Positions 53,994 through 63,639 of a stretch of DNA of 64,000 nucleotides are shown in pieces. The position numbers were made by a program, and so were the translations under genes. Source of the DNA: Maridesulfovibrio hydrothermalis AM13 = DSM 14728 (GTDB lineage: Bacteria; Desulfobacterota; Desulfovibrionia; Desulfovibrionales; Desulfovibrionaceae); assembly GCF_000331025.1 (NCBI RefSeq), contig NC_020055.1, positions 2,885,370 through 2,949,369 on the forward strand, written 5' to 3'. Within the stretch, counting starts at the first letter, position 1, and every line of letters begins with the position of its first letter. Under the pieces are notes generated by a model, which saw only the letters and a list, made by a program, of their open reading frames with translations, made no database searches and was not told the origin of the DNA.

Positions 53994-56111
53994 ATGATAG
54001 AATTTGAAAAAGAATTGAACTCTGCACAATTTGAAGCTGCAACACACCCGCAAGGGCCTGTTCTGGTTATTGCCGGAGCCGGCAGCGGAAAAACACGTAC
54101 CATTGTTTACAGACTGGCATGGCTTGTAGAGCAGGGTATCCCGCCTGAATCTATCTTGCTTATGACCTTCACCCGCAAGGCTGCGCAGGAAATGCTTATG
54201 CGCACAGAGCAAATACTGGGTAGACCTCTGCACGGTACCAGCGGCGGAACATTTCATGCTTTTGCTTTTTCTATTCTACGCCGCAACTCCGCGGAAATAG
54301 GCTTTCCCAACGGCTTCACACTTATGGACCGCAGTGACTGTGAAGGAGTTATCAAAGAGGTTAAAGACAGCCTTGGATACGGCAAAAAAGATCGCTCGTA
54401 TCCCAAGAAAGCCACCCTGCTGGACATGGTAACCAAATCACGGAACAAAGAAGTTCCGATTGATACACTGGTCAATTCTGAAGCATTTCACCTTGCAACT
54501 TATTCTCAGGAAATGGAAGAGATTGGCAAAGGTTACTCTATTTACAAAAAGCAGCACGGTCTGATGGATTATGACGACCTGCTTTTCTATCTTGAAGATC
54601 TGCTTGCAAACGATAAATTTCTGCGCAATTCCCTGCGCAGCCGATATCAATATATTATGGTGGATGAATATCAGGACACCAACCTTGTACAGGCACGCAT
54701 TGTTAAACTTCTTGCAGGCGAAAACGGAAATGTGATGGCTGTGGGTGATGATGCCCAGTCCATTTATTCATTTCGCGGTGCTGATGTGAGCAACATCCTG
54801 AAATTTCCTGAGATTTTCAATGATGTTAAGCTGGTGCGCCTTGAGCAGAACTATCGATCTACACAGCCCATTCTGGACCTGACTAATGCAATTCTGGACG
54901 GAGCTGAAATAAAATTCGACAAAAAACTTTTCACTGAAAAAACATGGGGAAAAAAACCGCAACTGATGGTTCCTCTAAGTGATTTCAGCCAATCTAACCG
55001 CATATTGGACCGGATTGTAAAATTACAGAAGAAATACGGTCCTGAAGAAGTAGCAGTGCTGTTCAGAGCCGGCTACCAGAGTTACGGACTGGAAGTTGCA
55101 CTAAAAAGACTGGGTGTAGGATACAAAAAATATGGCGGACTGAAATTTAATGAAGCTGCACATATTAAAGATATCCTTGCTTTCCTGCGTCTTGTAACCA
55201 ATCCGGCGGATATCATTTCATGGCAGCGCACACTCGGACACATCAAGGGAGTCGGTCCGAAAACGGCTCTTAAAATTGCCAATGCAGTTATTGAGGCAGA
55301 ATCTAAAGCTCTCGGTAAATTCACTAAAAAATATCCACTGCTACAAGAAATTCTCACTGATCTGGATGGTCTGCGCAAAAAAAAGTCATCACCGGGTACT
55401 GCCCTTGAAGTGATTATCCCGCTTTATAAGCCGATTCTGGTTGCAGCCTATCCTGATGATTACCCTCGCCGTGAAGCCGGCATCGAACAACTCGCCCAAA
55501 TTGCATCCAATTATGATGATCTGGAAATTTTCCTTGCTGACATGTGCCTTGACCCCGACCAGCACAGCGAAGAAGAAAAAAAAGAGGATGTAGTAACCCT
55601 CTCCACCATCCATTCCGCCAAGGGACTGGAATGGAACGCGGTTATCATCATCGATCTGGTGGAAGACCGTTTTCCGTCCAAAAAATCCATGCAAAAACCT
55701 CTGGAGTATGAAGAAGAACGCAGATTACTTTATGTTGCCTGCACTCGCGCACGTGAAGAGTTGATTATGTCTGCCCCGGCCTCAATTAATCGCAGGAACA
55801 CAGATTTTTCAGAGGCAGCAATACCCAGCCCTTTTATACGGGAACTTGATCCGACTCTCTTTGACGAATTGCAGGAATCATATTCCGGCGGCATGAATAT
55901 GAAAAAAAACAATCCCATAACACCTCCGGTATCTGCAACTTCTGCTTCAAACGAATCAAAGAAAACGAACCTTAAAAAATTCGGACTGTGCAAACATAAG
56001 ATTTTCGGCAAAGGCAAAATCATAGAAAAAATCGAACCTAACAAAGTCAGAGTAAACTTTCCCGGGTTTGGTCCTAAGGTTATTGTAGAAGACTACCTAG
56101 AACTCCTGTAG
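53994..56111 (+). CDS. UvrD/PcrA-family DNA helicase
   Basis: 705-residue superfamily 1A helicase. VIAGAGSGKTRTIVYRLAWL (I), TFTRKAAQEM (Ia), MVDEYQDTN (II), VGDDAQSIYSFRGA (III), RLEQNYRST (IV), TIHSAKGLEWNAVI (V) and LLYVACTRAREEL (VI). The C-terminal HKIFGKGKIIEKIEPNKVRVNF is the PcrA/UvrD Tudor-like tail that contacts RNA polymerase. It unwinds DNA 3'-5' in mismatch and excision repair. thiL follows after 9 bases. Confidence 0.94.
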   Translation: MIEFEKELNSAQFEAATHPQGPVLVIAGAGSGKTRTIVYRLAWLVEQGIPPESILLMTFTRKAAQEMLMRTEQILGRPLHGTSGGTFHAFAFSILRRNSAEIGFPNGFTLMDRSDCEGVIKEVKDSLGYGKKDRSYPKKATLLDMVTKSRNKEVPIDTLVNSEAFHLATYSQEMEEIGKGYSIYKKQHGLMDYDDLLFYLEDLLANDKFLRNSLRSRYQYIMVDEYQDTNLVQARIVKLLAGENGNVMAVGDDAQSIYSFRGADVSNILKFPEIFNDVKLVRLEQNYRSTQPILDLTNAILDGAEIKFDKKLFTEKTWGKKPQLMVPLSDFSQSNRILDRIVKLQKKYGPEEVAVLFRAGYQSYGLEVALKRLGVGYKKYGGLKFNEAAHIKDILAFLRLVTNPADIISWQRTLGHIKGVGPKTALKIANAVIEAESKALGKFTKKYPLLQEILTDLDGLRKKKSSPGTALEVIIPLYKPILVAAYPDDYPRREAGIEQLAQIASNYDDLEIFLADMCLDPDQHSEEEKKEDVVTLSTIHSAKGLEWNAVIIIDLVEDRFPSKKSMQKPLEYEEERRLLYVACTRAREELIMSAPASINRRNTDFSEAAIPSPFIRELDPTLFDELQESYSGGMNMKKNNPITPPVSATSASNESKKTNLKKFGLCKHKIFGKGKIIEKIEPNKVRVNFPGFGPKVIVEDYLELL

Positions 56112-56120
56112 GAGCTTAAA

Positions 56121-57095
56121 ATGACACAACTCAGCTCGGAACAGGACTTCCTGACCTTAATCGACAAATATTTTCCATCGGAAAACGGTCATATAACTTT
56201 GGGGCGCGGTGACGACTGCTCAATACTGCGTACGGACAAAGAGCTTTGTATCAGCAAAGACCTTTTCCTCGAAGATATCCATTTCCGCCGTTCTTATTTT
56301 TCCGCGGCCGATATCGGATACAAATCCCTTGCCGTGAACATAAGTGATATTGCAGCAATGGGAGGCCGGCCGAAAGGATTTGAACTGGGACTGATCATAC
56401 CCCCGAGTCTTGGTATCGATTTCTGGGAGCCGTTCTTTCAGGCAATGTCAGATCTGGCCAAGACTAATAATATTATTTTAGCAGGCGGAGACCTTTCTAA
56501 AGGGCAATACTTAGGAATTTCAATTACTGTATGGGGTGAACCTGCTGAGAATGGAATATTTCTTTCACGTGGCAATGCGAAAATTGGCGACATCCTATTT
56601 TTGCACGGTCAAGCCGGAATGGCCCGCACCGGACTTCTGGCTTTAGAAGAACTTGGGCCGCAAGCCGCTAAACTATACCCTGAAAGTGTAAAGGCCCATC
56701 TTCGCCCGACCATGAGAGTCAAAGAAGGATTAAAGTTAGCCGCCTCCAGCCACGTAAGAGGGCTGATGGACCTCTCTGACGGTCTGGCAAGAGATCTGCC
56801 CCGCTTTCTAAACTGCTGTACAGGCAGTCTCGGAGCAGAAATTTCATTACCAGAATCAAGTTTGCACCCCGAAATAATCCACTACGCAAAATCAAAATCA
56901 GCTTCAGCCTGCGACCACGCATATCTAGGAGGTGAAGACTACGCCCTCTTCGGCGCAGTATCAGCTAAAGGCTTTAAGGAGCTGACAAGCTCTATCCCCG
57001 ACTTGAAAGCCATTGGTAAAATAACAGCCGGCAGCAAAATTTATCTCAACGGAGCCATTTACGCTGCCGATGGGTTTGACCATTTTTCAAAGTAA
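56121..57095 (+). CDS. thiL: thiamine-monophosphate kinase
   Basis: Phosphorylates thiamine phosphate to the diphosphate cofactor. It has 324 residues. GRGDDCSIL, NISDIAAMGGRPKGFELGL, LAGGDLSKG and GLMDLSDGLARDLPRFL are ThiL signatures (ATP- and Mg2+-binding Asp clusters), and GGEDYALFGAV follows in the C-terminal part. It is probably expressed with the upstream helicase and perhaps trmO downstream. Confidence 0.93.
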   Translation: MTQLSSEQDFLTLIDKYFPSENGHITLGRGDDCSILRTDKELCISKDLFLEDIHFRRSYFSAADIGYKSLAVNISDIAAMGGRPKGFELGLIIPPSLGIDFWEPFFQAMSDLAKTNNIILAGGDLSKGQYLGISITVWGEPAENGIFLSRGNAKIGDILFLHGQAGMARTGLLALEELGPQAAKLYPESVKAHLRPTMRVKEGLKLAASSHVRGLMDLSDGLARDLPRFLNCCTGSLGAEISLPESSLHPEIIHYAKSKSASACDHAYLGGEDYALFGAVSAKGFKELTSSIPDLKAIGKITAGSKIYLNGAIYAADGFDHFSK

Positions 57096-57271
57096 TTCAA
57101 CGACAGCGCTATGCTCAAAAATACCAAGGCATAATCAGGGGGCGTTTTTTTAATCTAGCTCCTGCCGGAACTTTGCTAAAGAAACAAGACTCGGCCCCTT
57201 TACCCGCCGTCTGTTAAACTGGACTAAACGCATCAAAAAGAGTCCCAAAGGACTGCTGGAGATGAACATAG

Positions 57272-57676
57272 ATGGACACAACACTGAAAATTATCGGCTA
57301 TGTCCGCTCTGACTTTAAAAAAAGAACCGAAACCCCCAAACAGGGTGACGAGGGCGGAATTGAGGCAACAGTAGAAATAAACGAAGAATACGCCGAAGCG
57401 ATGCAGGGACTGACAGTGGGGCTGGAAATAGTACTTCTGACATGGCTGCACGGAGCAGATAGAAGCTATAAAAAAGTTCATCCACGGGGCGATGAATCAA
57501 AACCGAAACGGGGAGTATTCTCAACCCGTTCACCTGACCGTCCAAATCCTGTGGGGATTCATCCGGTGACCATTACTGACATTGACGGGCTGAAAATAAA
57601 GGTCCATCCACTTGAAGCAATAGACGGAACTCCACTGGTAGACATAAAAAATGACTACCACCCTAAAAATAGATAG
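57272..57676 (+). CDS. trmO: TsaA/TrmO-like tRNA methyltransferase
   Basis: 134 residues. KIIGYVRSDFKKRTETPKQG, LTWLHGADR, GVFSTRSPDRPNPVGIHPV and LEAIDGTPLVDIKNDY match the TsaA/TrmO family, which N6-methylates t6A37 of certain tRNAs with SAM. The E. coli protein has an extra C-terminal domain absent here, as in archaeal and many bacterial members. A gap of 176 bases separates it from thiL, with an imperfect hairpin and T-run (about 57105-57152). Confidence 0.82.
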   Translation: MDTTLKIIGYVRSDFKKRTETPKQGDEGGIEATVEINEEYAEAMQGLTVGLEIVLLTWLHGADRSYKKVHPRGDESKPKRGVFSTRSPDRPNPVGIHPVTITDIDGLKIKVHPLEAIDGTPLVDIKNDYHPKNR

Positions 57677-57688
57677 AAAACACCATCC

Positions 57689-57721
57689 TGCGAGGTCGGT
57701 TTAATATGGACCGACCGCGCA
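57689..57721. other. inverted repeat between convergent trmO and infA
   Basis: GGTCGGT (57694-57700) and ACCGACC (57710-57716) pair, extended after a mismatch by TGCG / CGCA. No T-run follows. A second repeat, CGATAC / GTATCG, lies about 15 bases on. These may be 3' ends of the two convergent transcripts. Confidence 0.4.
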
Positions 57722-57767
57722 TGGGGTATTCCACCGATACAGGTATCGTGAAATCTCCGGGAGAATA

Positions 57768-57986
57768 TTACCGTGGACGGTAAGTAATTCTGCCGCGAGT
57801 CAGATCATATGGGGAAAGCTCTACTGTAACTTTATCTCCGGGCATAACTCTAATACGAAATTTACGCATTTTGCCGGAAATATGAGCCAGAACAACATGA
57901 CCATTTTCAAGCTCTACACGAAACATAGCGTTAGGGAGAGCTTCTTCTACGGTACCGTTAACTGCAATTCCTTCTTCTTTAGCCAA
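57768..57986 (-). CDS. infA: translation initiation factor IF-1
   Basis: 72-residue S1-like OB-fold protein ([43 protein letters not shown] in order; [21 protein letters not shown]) that binds the ribosomal A site during initiation. Length is exactly that of the family. The last codons form a small palindrome with the stop codon (TTACCGT / ACGGTAA). A terminator for the upstream RRM gene lies just before it. Confidence 0.96.
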   Translation of the reverse strand: MAKEEGIAVNGTVEEALPNAMFRVELENGHVVLAHISGKMRKFRIRVMPGDKVTVELSPYDLTRGRITYRPR

Positions 57987-58018
57987 AACGTATCCTCTTA
58001 TCTCATTAATTTACATGT

Positions 58019-58050
58019 AAAAAACCCGCACTCGCAATTGCGACAGCGGG
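58019..58050 (-). terminator. terminator after the RRM gene
   Basis: CCCGC (58025-58029) and GCGGG (58046-58050), reinforced by the inner palindrome TCGCAATTGCGA. On the minus strand six T follow. Confidence 0.82.
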
Positions 58051-58173
58051 CTTAATTTTGATTTTCTCCGGAATGCGGAAACTATCAAGACTGTCTTTAG
58101 GTACAAAATTGGTTTCGGCGAGAAAAAATGTTTCTCACCTGCCCAAAGGGGCTTTATACCAATTCGCTACAAA

Positions 58174-58440
58174 TTACCAGCGTCTAGGACGCTCTTCCCT
58201 GGGGCGGGCTTCATTTACTTTCAAATTACGTCCACCGAAATCGTTTCCGTCAAGGCTTTCAATAGCTTTAATGGCACCGTCGTCTTCCATTTCAACAAAA
58301 CCGAATCCGCGGGGGCGGCCTGTTTCACGATCAGTAATCAATTTAACAGAAATTACTTCGCCAAACTCTTCAAACAGTACCTTTACATCTTCCTCAGAAG
58401 CACTCCAGGGAAGGTTGCCCACGTAAATGTTTTTCGACAT
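58174..58440 (-). CDS. RRM-type RNA-binding protein
   Basis: 88-residue single RNA recognition motif with RNP2 (IYVGNLPW) and RNP1 (RGFGFVEM), followed by a short Arg-rich tail (EARPREERPRRW). Such small RRM proteins are common in this group and in cyanobacteria and may act as RNA chaperones in the cold. It has its own terminator. It follows a 283-base gap after ilvC. Confidence 0.92.
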   Translation of the reverse strand: MSKNIYVGNLPWSASEEDVKVLFEEFGEVISVKLITDRETGRPRGFGFVEMEDDGAIKAIESLDGNDFGGRNLKVNEARPREERPRRW

Positions 58441-58618
58441 TTCTTAAAACTCCATAAAGCGTTAAAACTTAAACCAAACCAGACAGCCGCCCTCGAATTT
58501 TAACTATTCGTCACGCACATTGGCACAAACCAAGAGCATCACCCTGATACATGCCAATTCAACTAAATACCTATACAGACAATCTATGATATTCGCTGAC
58601 ATCCGGTATCCTATTTAA

Positions 58619-58632
58619 GCGCATAACGCACT
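58619..58632. repeat. degenerate GCGCATAACGCACT repeat core
   Basis: Variant of the dispersed GCGCGTAGCGCATC core, in the intergenic region past ilvC. Confidence 0.35.
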
Positions 58633-58650
58633 ACAGACAAAAGAGCAATA

Positions 58651-58698
58651 GGCCTGCGTAAAAAAGGTTATCAAGGTAACATCTTTTTCACACAGGCC
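58651..58698 (-). terminator. hairpin after ilvC
   Basis: GGCCTGCGT and ACACAGGCC are the base of a long, partly mismatched stem with A/T-rich arms. It lies 26 bases past the ilvC stop; the T-run is weak. Confidence 0.5.
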
Positions 58699-58723
58699 CA
58701 TTAAATTCAAAAATGGCTGAGGC

Positions 58724-59713
58724 TTACTTCTTGAGCCAGCTCATCATTTTACGGAGTTCAGTACCGACTTCTTCGATCTGATGCTCTCTGTTAATGCGGC
58801 GCATGGCGCTGAAATGAGCCTTTCCGGACTGGTTTTCCACCATGAACTCTTTAGCAAACTCACCCTGCTGGATTTCCTTAAGGATCTTTTTCATTTCCTT
58901 GCGGCTTTCTTCGTTGATAACACGAGGCCCACGAGTCAGATCACCATATTCAGCAGTATCGGAGATGGAGTCACGCATCTTGGCAAGACCACCTTCGTAA
59001 ATAAGGTCGATGATGAGTTTACACTCATGCAGACACTCAAAGTATGCGATTTCAGGTCTGTAACCTGCTTCAACCAGAGTTTCAAAACCGGCCTTGATCA
59101 ACTCGCTCAGACCGCCGCAGAGAACTGCCTGCTCACCGAAAAGATCAGTTTCAGTTTCTTCACGGAAAGTAGTTTCGAGAACACCGGAGCGGGTTGCACC
59201 GATGCCTTTTGCGTAAGCAAGAGCAATGTCAAAAGCTTTACCGGAAGCATCCTGGTCAACAGCAATAATTGCAGGAACGGCTCCGCCCTCAGTGTAGGTA
59301 CGGCGTACCAGATGACCGGGGCCTTTCGGAGCAGCCAGAATTACATCGATATCGGCATCAGGAACGATCTGCTCAAAATGCACGTTAAAGCCGTGACCGA
59401 AAGCAAGCACGTTGCCGGGCTTGAGGTGAGGCTTGATATCATTTTTGTAGACTTCAGCCTGAACCTGATCAGGCAGAAGAACCATAATCAGGTCTGCCGC
59501 AGCAGCGGCTTCTGCCGCACTGACAGGCTCAAAACCGTGTTCTTTAGCCAGTTCGTAGTTAGCACCGCCGGGACGCTGCCCGACCACAACTTTGATACCG
59601 GAATCACGCAGGTTCTGTGCGTGGGCATGGCCCTGACTTCCGTAACCGATAATTGCAACTGTCTTATCTTTCAACAGATTTAAGTCAGCATCATCTTCAT
59701 AATAAACTTTCAT
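58724..59713 (-). CDS. ilvC: ketol-acid reductoisomerase
   Basis: NADPH enzyme of branched-chain amino-acid synthesis that isomerises and reduces acetolactate. It has 329 residues, the short class I form. [19 protein letters not shown] (nucleotide fold), [22 protein letters not shown], and the acidic ligands in [14 protein letters not shown] and [10 protein letters not shown]. The frame is open to 59740, but AGGAGA before the ATG at 59713 ([10 protein letters not shown]) decides the start. Last gene of the ilvB-ilvN-ilvC run. Confidence 0.95.
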   Translation of the reverse strand: MKVYYEDDADLNLLKDKTVAIIGYGSQGHAHAQNLRDSGIKVVVGQRPGGANYELAKEHGFEPVSAAEAAAAADLIMVLLPDQVQAEVYKNDIKPHLKPGNVLAFGHGFNVHFEQIVPDADIDVILAAPKGPGHLVRRTYTEGGAVPAIIAVDQDASGKAFDIALAYAKGIGATRSGVLETTFREETETDLFGEQAVLCGGLSELIKAGFETLVEAGYRPEIAYFECLHECKLIIDLIYEGGLAKMRDSISDTAEYGDLTRGPRVINEESRKEMKKILKEIQQGEFAKEFMVENQSGKAHFSAMRRINREHQIEEVGTELRKMMSWLKK

Positions 59714-59840
59714 TGCTTTCTCCTGATTTTTCTCTTTCATTCGGACACGAAACTTGAAAATAGTTTCCCGACAGGCCCTATACTAAAAAAAAGGCCGGCC
59801 AGAGTGCACTTCTATGCCGAAATGATGGTTGAAATTCTAA

Positions 59841-60323
59841 TTAAGCTTGCAGGGCGCGCTTCATAGCGACTGTACCTGTACGGGCAATTTCCTTGATGCC
59901 GAACCTTACCAGCAAATTGATCAATGCTTCAATTTTGCCAAGGTCGCCAGTAACTTCGATGGATAATTCATCGACACTGACATCAACAACTTTGCAACGA
60001 AAGATATCCACAATACGCAATATTTCCGCTCGCTTAGCATCTTCTGCATGAACCTTGATGATGACCATTTCGCGCTCAACAGCTTTGTGTTCTGTGAGGT
60101 CAACCACCTTGATTACAGTGACAAGCTTTCTGAGCTGCTTAACAATCTGCTCAATAATCTGCTCATCGCCGATGGTGGTGATGGTCATATGGGATACTCC
60201 ATCTTCCAGAGTGGTAGCAACGTTGAGGGATTCGATATTGAATCCACGCCCGCTGAAAAGTCCTACAACTCTGGAAAGAACTCCCGGCTCGTTTTCCACT
60301 GTAACGGATAAAGTATGTCTCAT
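59841..60323 (-). CDS. ilvN: acetolactate synthase regulatory subunit
   Basis: 160-residue small subunit with an N-terminal ACT domain (LSVTVENEPGVLSRVVGLFSGRGFNIESLNV) and a C-terminal half for contact with the catalytic subunit. It gives valine feedback inhibition and boosts activity of IlvB. The gene starts 14 bases after the ilvB stop. The symbol ilvH is used for the same role in some genomes. Confidence 0.94.
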   Translation of the reverse strand: MRHTLSVTVENEPGVLSRVVGLFSGRGFNIESLNVATTLEDGVSHMTITTIGDEQIIEQIVKQLRKLVTVIKVVDLTEHKAVEREMVIIKVHAEDAKRAEILRIVDIFRCKVVDVSVDELSIEVTGDLGKIEALINLLVRFGIKEIARTGTVAMKRALQA

Positions 60324-60337
60324 TACTTACATCCCTC

Positions 60338-62029
60338 CTAAACGAGCAGCATATCGGTTAACGAAGCACCGGCAGGAACCATAGGATAAACATTTTCCTC
60401 CGGGTCCACACGGACATCGACAATCACAGGCTTATTGAGGGCAAACGCCTCCTTGAGCACCGGTTCAACATCCTTTTCTTCGGTAACACGAAAACCCGCA
60501 GCTCCGTAAGCTTCAGCCAGCTTAACAAAGTCAGGCTGAGCATCCATACAGGTTTCGCTGTAATTACGATCGTAAAAAAGCTCCTGCCACTGACGCACCA
60601 TTCCGAGATATCCATTATTTAGAATAACAATTTTTACAGGAAGGTTGTTGCAGACAGCAGTCATCATTTCCTGAATATTCATTTGAATAGAACCGTCTCC
60701 GGCGATATTCACAACAAGCTTGTCAGGGAAGGCCATCTGCGCACCGATGGCAGCGGGAAATCCGTATCCCATAGTTCCAAGCCCGCCTGATGACAGGAAG
60801 GTCTTTGAGCGTTTATATTTATAAAACTGGGCAGCCCACATCTGGTTCTGGCCCACTTCGGTAGCAATAATTGCATCTCCCTCACTGATTTCGTAGATTT
60901 TTTCTACAACATACTGAGGTTTAATCAACTTGCTGCCTTTCTTGTAGCGCAGAGGGTGAAGATCAGCCCATTCCTGAACTTGACGGACCCATACGGCATG
61001 GGACATTTCCCAGTCGACCGAGTCCAGATTCGGCTCCATCTCACTCTTTAATGCGGACAGTGCACTTTTGCAGTCAGCGACCAAAGGCACATGCACGGCT
61101 ACGTTCTTTTGAATTGAAGTGGGGTCAATATCGATATGAACAAGAGTGGCTTTAGGGGCAAAAGTATCTACTTTGCCCGTGACACGGTCATCGAACCTCG
61201 CTCCGATTGCCAGAACGAGGTCCGCGTTATTAATGGCCATGTTTGCGGCATAGGTTCCATGCATCCCGAGCATCCCCAGAAAAAGGGAATCATCACCGGG
61301 AAAAGCCCCCAGCCCCATGAGAGTAGCAGTCACCGGAATGTTCAGACTCCTGGCGAGCCATGTCAATTCATCCTCAGCTCCGGAACTGATAACCCCGCCG
61401 CCGGCATAAATCAAGGGTCTTTCCGCCTTCTCGATTAATTGGGCAACTTTTTTAATCTGGCGCGTGTGCGGTTTCAGATTAGGGTTGTAGCTCCGCAGCG
61501 TCACATCTTCAGGCCAGACAAACTCGACCTTTTGCTGCATAACATCTTTGGGAAGGTCCACAAGAACCGGACCGGGCCTGCCGGAACGGGCCAGATAAAA
61601 GGCCTGTCTGACAGTATAGGCAAGGTCTTTTATGTCCTTAACCAGATAGTTATGCTTGGTGCAGGGTCTGGTGATTCCTACAATATCCACTTCCTGAAAC
61701 GCATCGTTTCCAATTAGCGGGGTAGGAACCTGTCCGGTAAAAATCACCACCGGAATTGAATCCATGTATGCAGTTGCAATGCCGGTCACGGTATTGGTTG
61801 CGCCGGGACCGGATGTCACAAGGCAGACTCCGGCTTCGCCGGTAGCCCGTGCGTAGCCGTCAGCTGCATGGATTGCGCCCTGTTCGTGCCTTACTAATAT
61901 GTGCTTAAACGGATAATTGGGCAGTTCATTGTATATATCGAGCACAGCTCCACCCGGGAACCCGAATACAACGTCAACACCCTCCTTTTTCAGACATTCA
62001 AGAAATATCTGAGCTCCGGTGAGCTCCAT
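60338..62029 (-). CDS. ilvB: acetolactate synthase catalytic subunit
   Basis: ThDP/FAD enzyme of 563 residues condensing two pyruvates to acetolactate. [35 protein letters not shown] (with the catalytic Glu), and the ThDP site [29 protein letters not shown]. Usual length. It follows ydcH with 13 bases between, so it may be read from the upstream yggT-divIVA-yggU-ydcH transcript. Confidence 0.96.
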   Translation of the reverse strand: MELTGAQIFLECLKKEGVDVVFGFPGGAVLDIYNELPNYPFKHILVRHEQGAIHAADGYARATGEAGVCLVTSGPGATNTVTGIATAYMDSIPVVIFTGQVPTPLIGNDAFQEVDIVGITRPCTKHNYLVKDIKDLAYTVRQAFYLARSGRPGPVLVDLPKDVMQQKVEFVWPEDVTLRSYNPNLKPHTRQIKKVAQLIEKAERPLIYAGGGVISSGAEDELTWLARSLNIPVTATLMGLGAFPGDDSLFLGMLGMHGTYAANMAINNADLVLAIGARFDDRVTGKVDTFAPKATLVHIDIDPTSIQKNVAVHVPLVADCKSALSALKSEMEPNLDSVDWEMSHAVWVRQVQEWADLHPLRYKKGSKLIKPQYVVEKIYEISEGDAIIATEVGQNQMWAAQFYKYKRSKTFLSSGGLGTMGYGFPAAIGAQMAFPDKLVVNIAGDGSIQMNIQEMMTAVCNNLPVKIVILNNGYLGMVRQWQELFYDRNYSETCMDAQPDFVKLAEAYGAAGFRVTEEKDVEPVLKEAFALNKPVIVDVRVDPEENVYPMVPAGASLTDMLLV

Positions 62030-62042
62030 GGCTTACTCCCTT

Positions 62043-62261
62043 CTATTTATGCTTTTCAAGCAATGCGTGTAATTTTGTCTTGCCGGCCAGCTTTTTCTTC
62101 TTCAGTTCTTTTACTTCCTGAGTTTCAGTTTCATTGAGGTAGGACTTGCGTTCCATCTTATCAATAATTTTCTGATAATTTTTGTGCTGAGCCCATAGGG
62201 AGTCGATTTCGCTGTCCTGTCCAACTAGTTGCTCGATCAGATCAATGTCTTTCTGTTCCAT
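62043..62261 (-). CDS. YdcH/DUF465 small coiled-coil protein
   Basis: 72 residues, all helical and charged (IDSLWAQHKNYQKIIDKMERKSYLNET, then VKELKKKKLAGKTKLHALLEKH). The KKKL-KTKLHALL pattern is typical of DUF465. The true start is ATG 62261, with AAGGAG 6 bases upstream; a longer frame to 62381 lacks support. Function unknown. Confidence 0.85.
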   Translation of the reverse strand: MEQKDIDLIEQLVGQDSEIDSLWAQHKNYQKIIDKMERKSYLNETETQEVKELKKKKLAGKTKLHALLEKHK

Positions 62262-62289
62262 TTGAAACTCCTTTTGCAGAGGTTTGCAT

Positions 62290-62610
62290 TCAGACACCGG
62301 TCGGAATAATTCCATCCCAGTGCGGTTCAACATCGGACTCAACCAGTAAAACCTTTTTACGGTTGGTCTGTCCTGATGCAATGGAAATATTACGATTTTT
62401 AAGCCCGAGTCGGGCAGCTACAAATCTGGCAAGAGCCTTGTTCGCTTTATTATCAACAGCAGGCGCATTAATTCTCACGCGCACACTGCCCTGATACTCC
62501 CCGGTAACACCTTCAGTTCTGGCGCCGGGCTGTACCCATACGGAAAGCTTCCATGAGCGGCTTCCGCAGGGTCGAATATAAGATGGGAGTTCAGTAATAA
62601 CTATGCTCAC
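62290..62610 (-). CDS. DUF167 / YggU-family protein
   Basis: 106 residues. KLSVWVQPGARTEGVTGEYQGSVRVRINAPAVDNKANKALARFVA and ISIASGQTNRKKVLLVE match the YggU/DUF167 family, of unknown role but often near yggT, as here. It overlaps divIVA by 4 bases. Confidence 0.92.
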   Translation of the reverse strand: MSIVITELPSYIRPCGSRSWKLSVWVQPGARTEGVTGEYQGSVRVRINAPAVDNKANKALARFVAARLGLKNRNISIASGQTNRKKVLLVESDVEPHWDGIIPTGV

Positions 62611-63110
62611 TTAGCTTTTTTGAAGAATTTGAGTTTAGATTCAATTGCTTCAACCTTCTCAAGCTCCGGGCTGCTGATCTCAAGCGTCCTTAAGTGAGAT
62701 TCAAGAAGTGCTTTGAGTTCAACTTCAAATCTGGTTCTCTGCCTCTTAAGCTCGTTGATATCTTCATGAATCTGAGCCAGACGATTATGAGCCTGCTGCA
62801 AAATCACTTCAGCTCTTGAATGAGCTTCATTGATAATAACTTCAGCTTCCTTTCTGGCAGCAGCTTTCAAATCATCAACCATTTTCTGGGTAGTCATCAA
62901 AGTGTCGCGCAGGGTTTCTTCCCGCTGGCGAAACTCAGTGATTGTACTTTCGCGTCGTCCGACCTTTTTCATGAGCTGCTTTTTTTCGTCGGCAGTTGTA
63001 CCGAGAACATCTGCAAGCTCAATCATCAGTTGATCAACTTCACTTTTCGAGTACCCGAATAATGATTTGGAGAACTTTTTATTGAGTAAGTCGATCTTTG
63101 AAAGACTCAT
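62607..63110 (-). CDS. DivIVA-domain coiled-coil protein
   Basis: 167 residues. The N-terminal segment SKIDLLNKKFSKSLFGYSKSEVDQLM is the membrane-binding DivIVA motif. The rest is a long coiled coil (LRDTLMTTQKMVDDLKAAARKEAEVIINEAHSRAEVILQQAHN in total). It could mark curved membranes or poles. A GTG at 63116 is open, but GGAGG 5 bases before ATG 63110 decides the start. Unusual in Gram-negative bacteria but known in this group. Confidence 0.9.
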   Translation of the reverse strand: MSLSKIDLLNKKFSKSLFGYSKSEVDQLMIELADVLGTTADEKKQLMKKVGRRESTITEFRQREETLRDTLMTTQKMVDDLKAAARKEAEVIINEAHSRAEVILQQAHNRLAQIHEDINELKRQRTRFEVELKALLESHLRTLEISSPELEKVEAIESKLKFFKKAK

Positions 63111-63125
63111 ACCCACCTCCGTGAT

Positions 63126-63416
63126 TTACATACCATAAACAAGTCGTGCAAAACCACGTACCAGAACATTATTAAGTATCTGAATAATGACGAGTACGAC
63201 AATAGGTGAAAGGTCAATTCCACTAATGTTTACAAAAGGAAGATACTGCCTGACTTTGGCAAAAACTGGTTCAGTAGCACCGCGTAAAAAACGTACAATG
63301 GGATTATAGGGATCAGGGTTAACCCAGGTAATCAGAGCGGAAATGATAACCACCCACATATAAAGAGAAAGAAGAGTACTTATAACATCTACCAAAGATC
63401 CAAGTATTATATCCAT
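63126..63416 (-). CDS. YggT-family membrane protein
   Basis: 96 residues with two membrane helices (about 5-29 and 69-90) and the YggT signature WVNPDPYNPIVRFLRGATEPVFAKVRQYLP between them. Function poorly known (membrane stress, osmotic balance, cell division). First gene of a run to ilvC. Confidence 0.92.
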   Translation of the reverse strand: MDIILGSLVDVISTLLSLYMWVVIISALITWVNPDPYNPIVRFLRGATEPVFAKVRQYLPFVNISGIDLSPIVVLVIIQILNNVLVRGFARLVYGM

Positions 63417-63639
63417 TCAATTAACTCCTAACTGACTGTCCGAAAAAACTATGCTTTCGGTCTTGTCTATAAATTGTCACAGCAGGCTTTAAGAATCAAC
63501 TCTTTTTAGCCTTTTTGCATAAACTCAGTACAATATTTTTTTAAACCCCGGTTACGCGGAATTTATCTTCACCTACAATGCTGAATCAGAGAAGATATAG
63601 CAAGGCATACCCCCTTGATCCTACAATATATTTCAACTC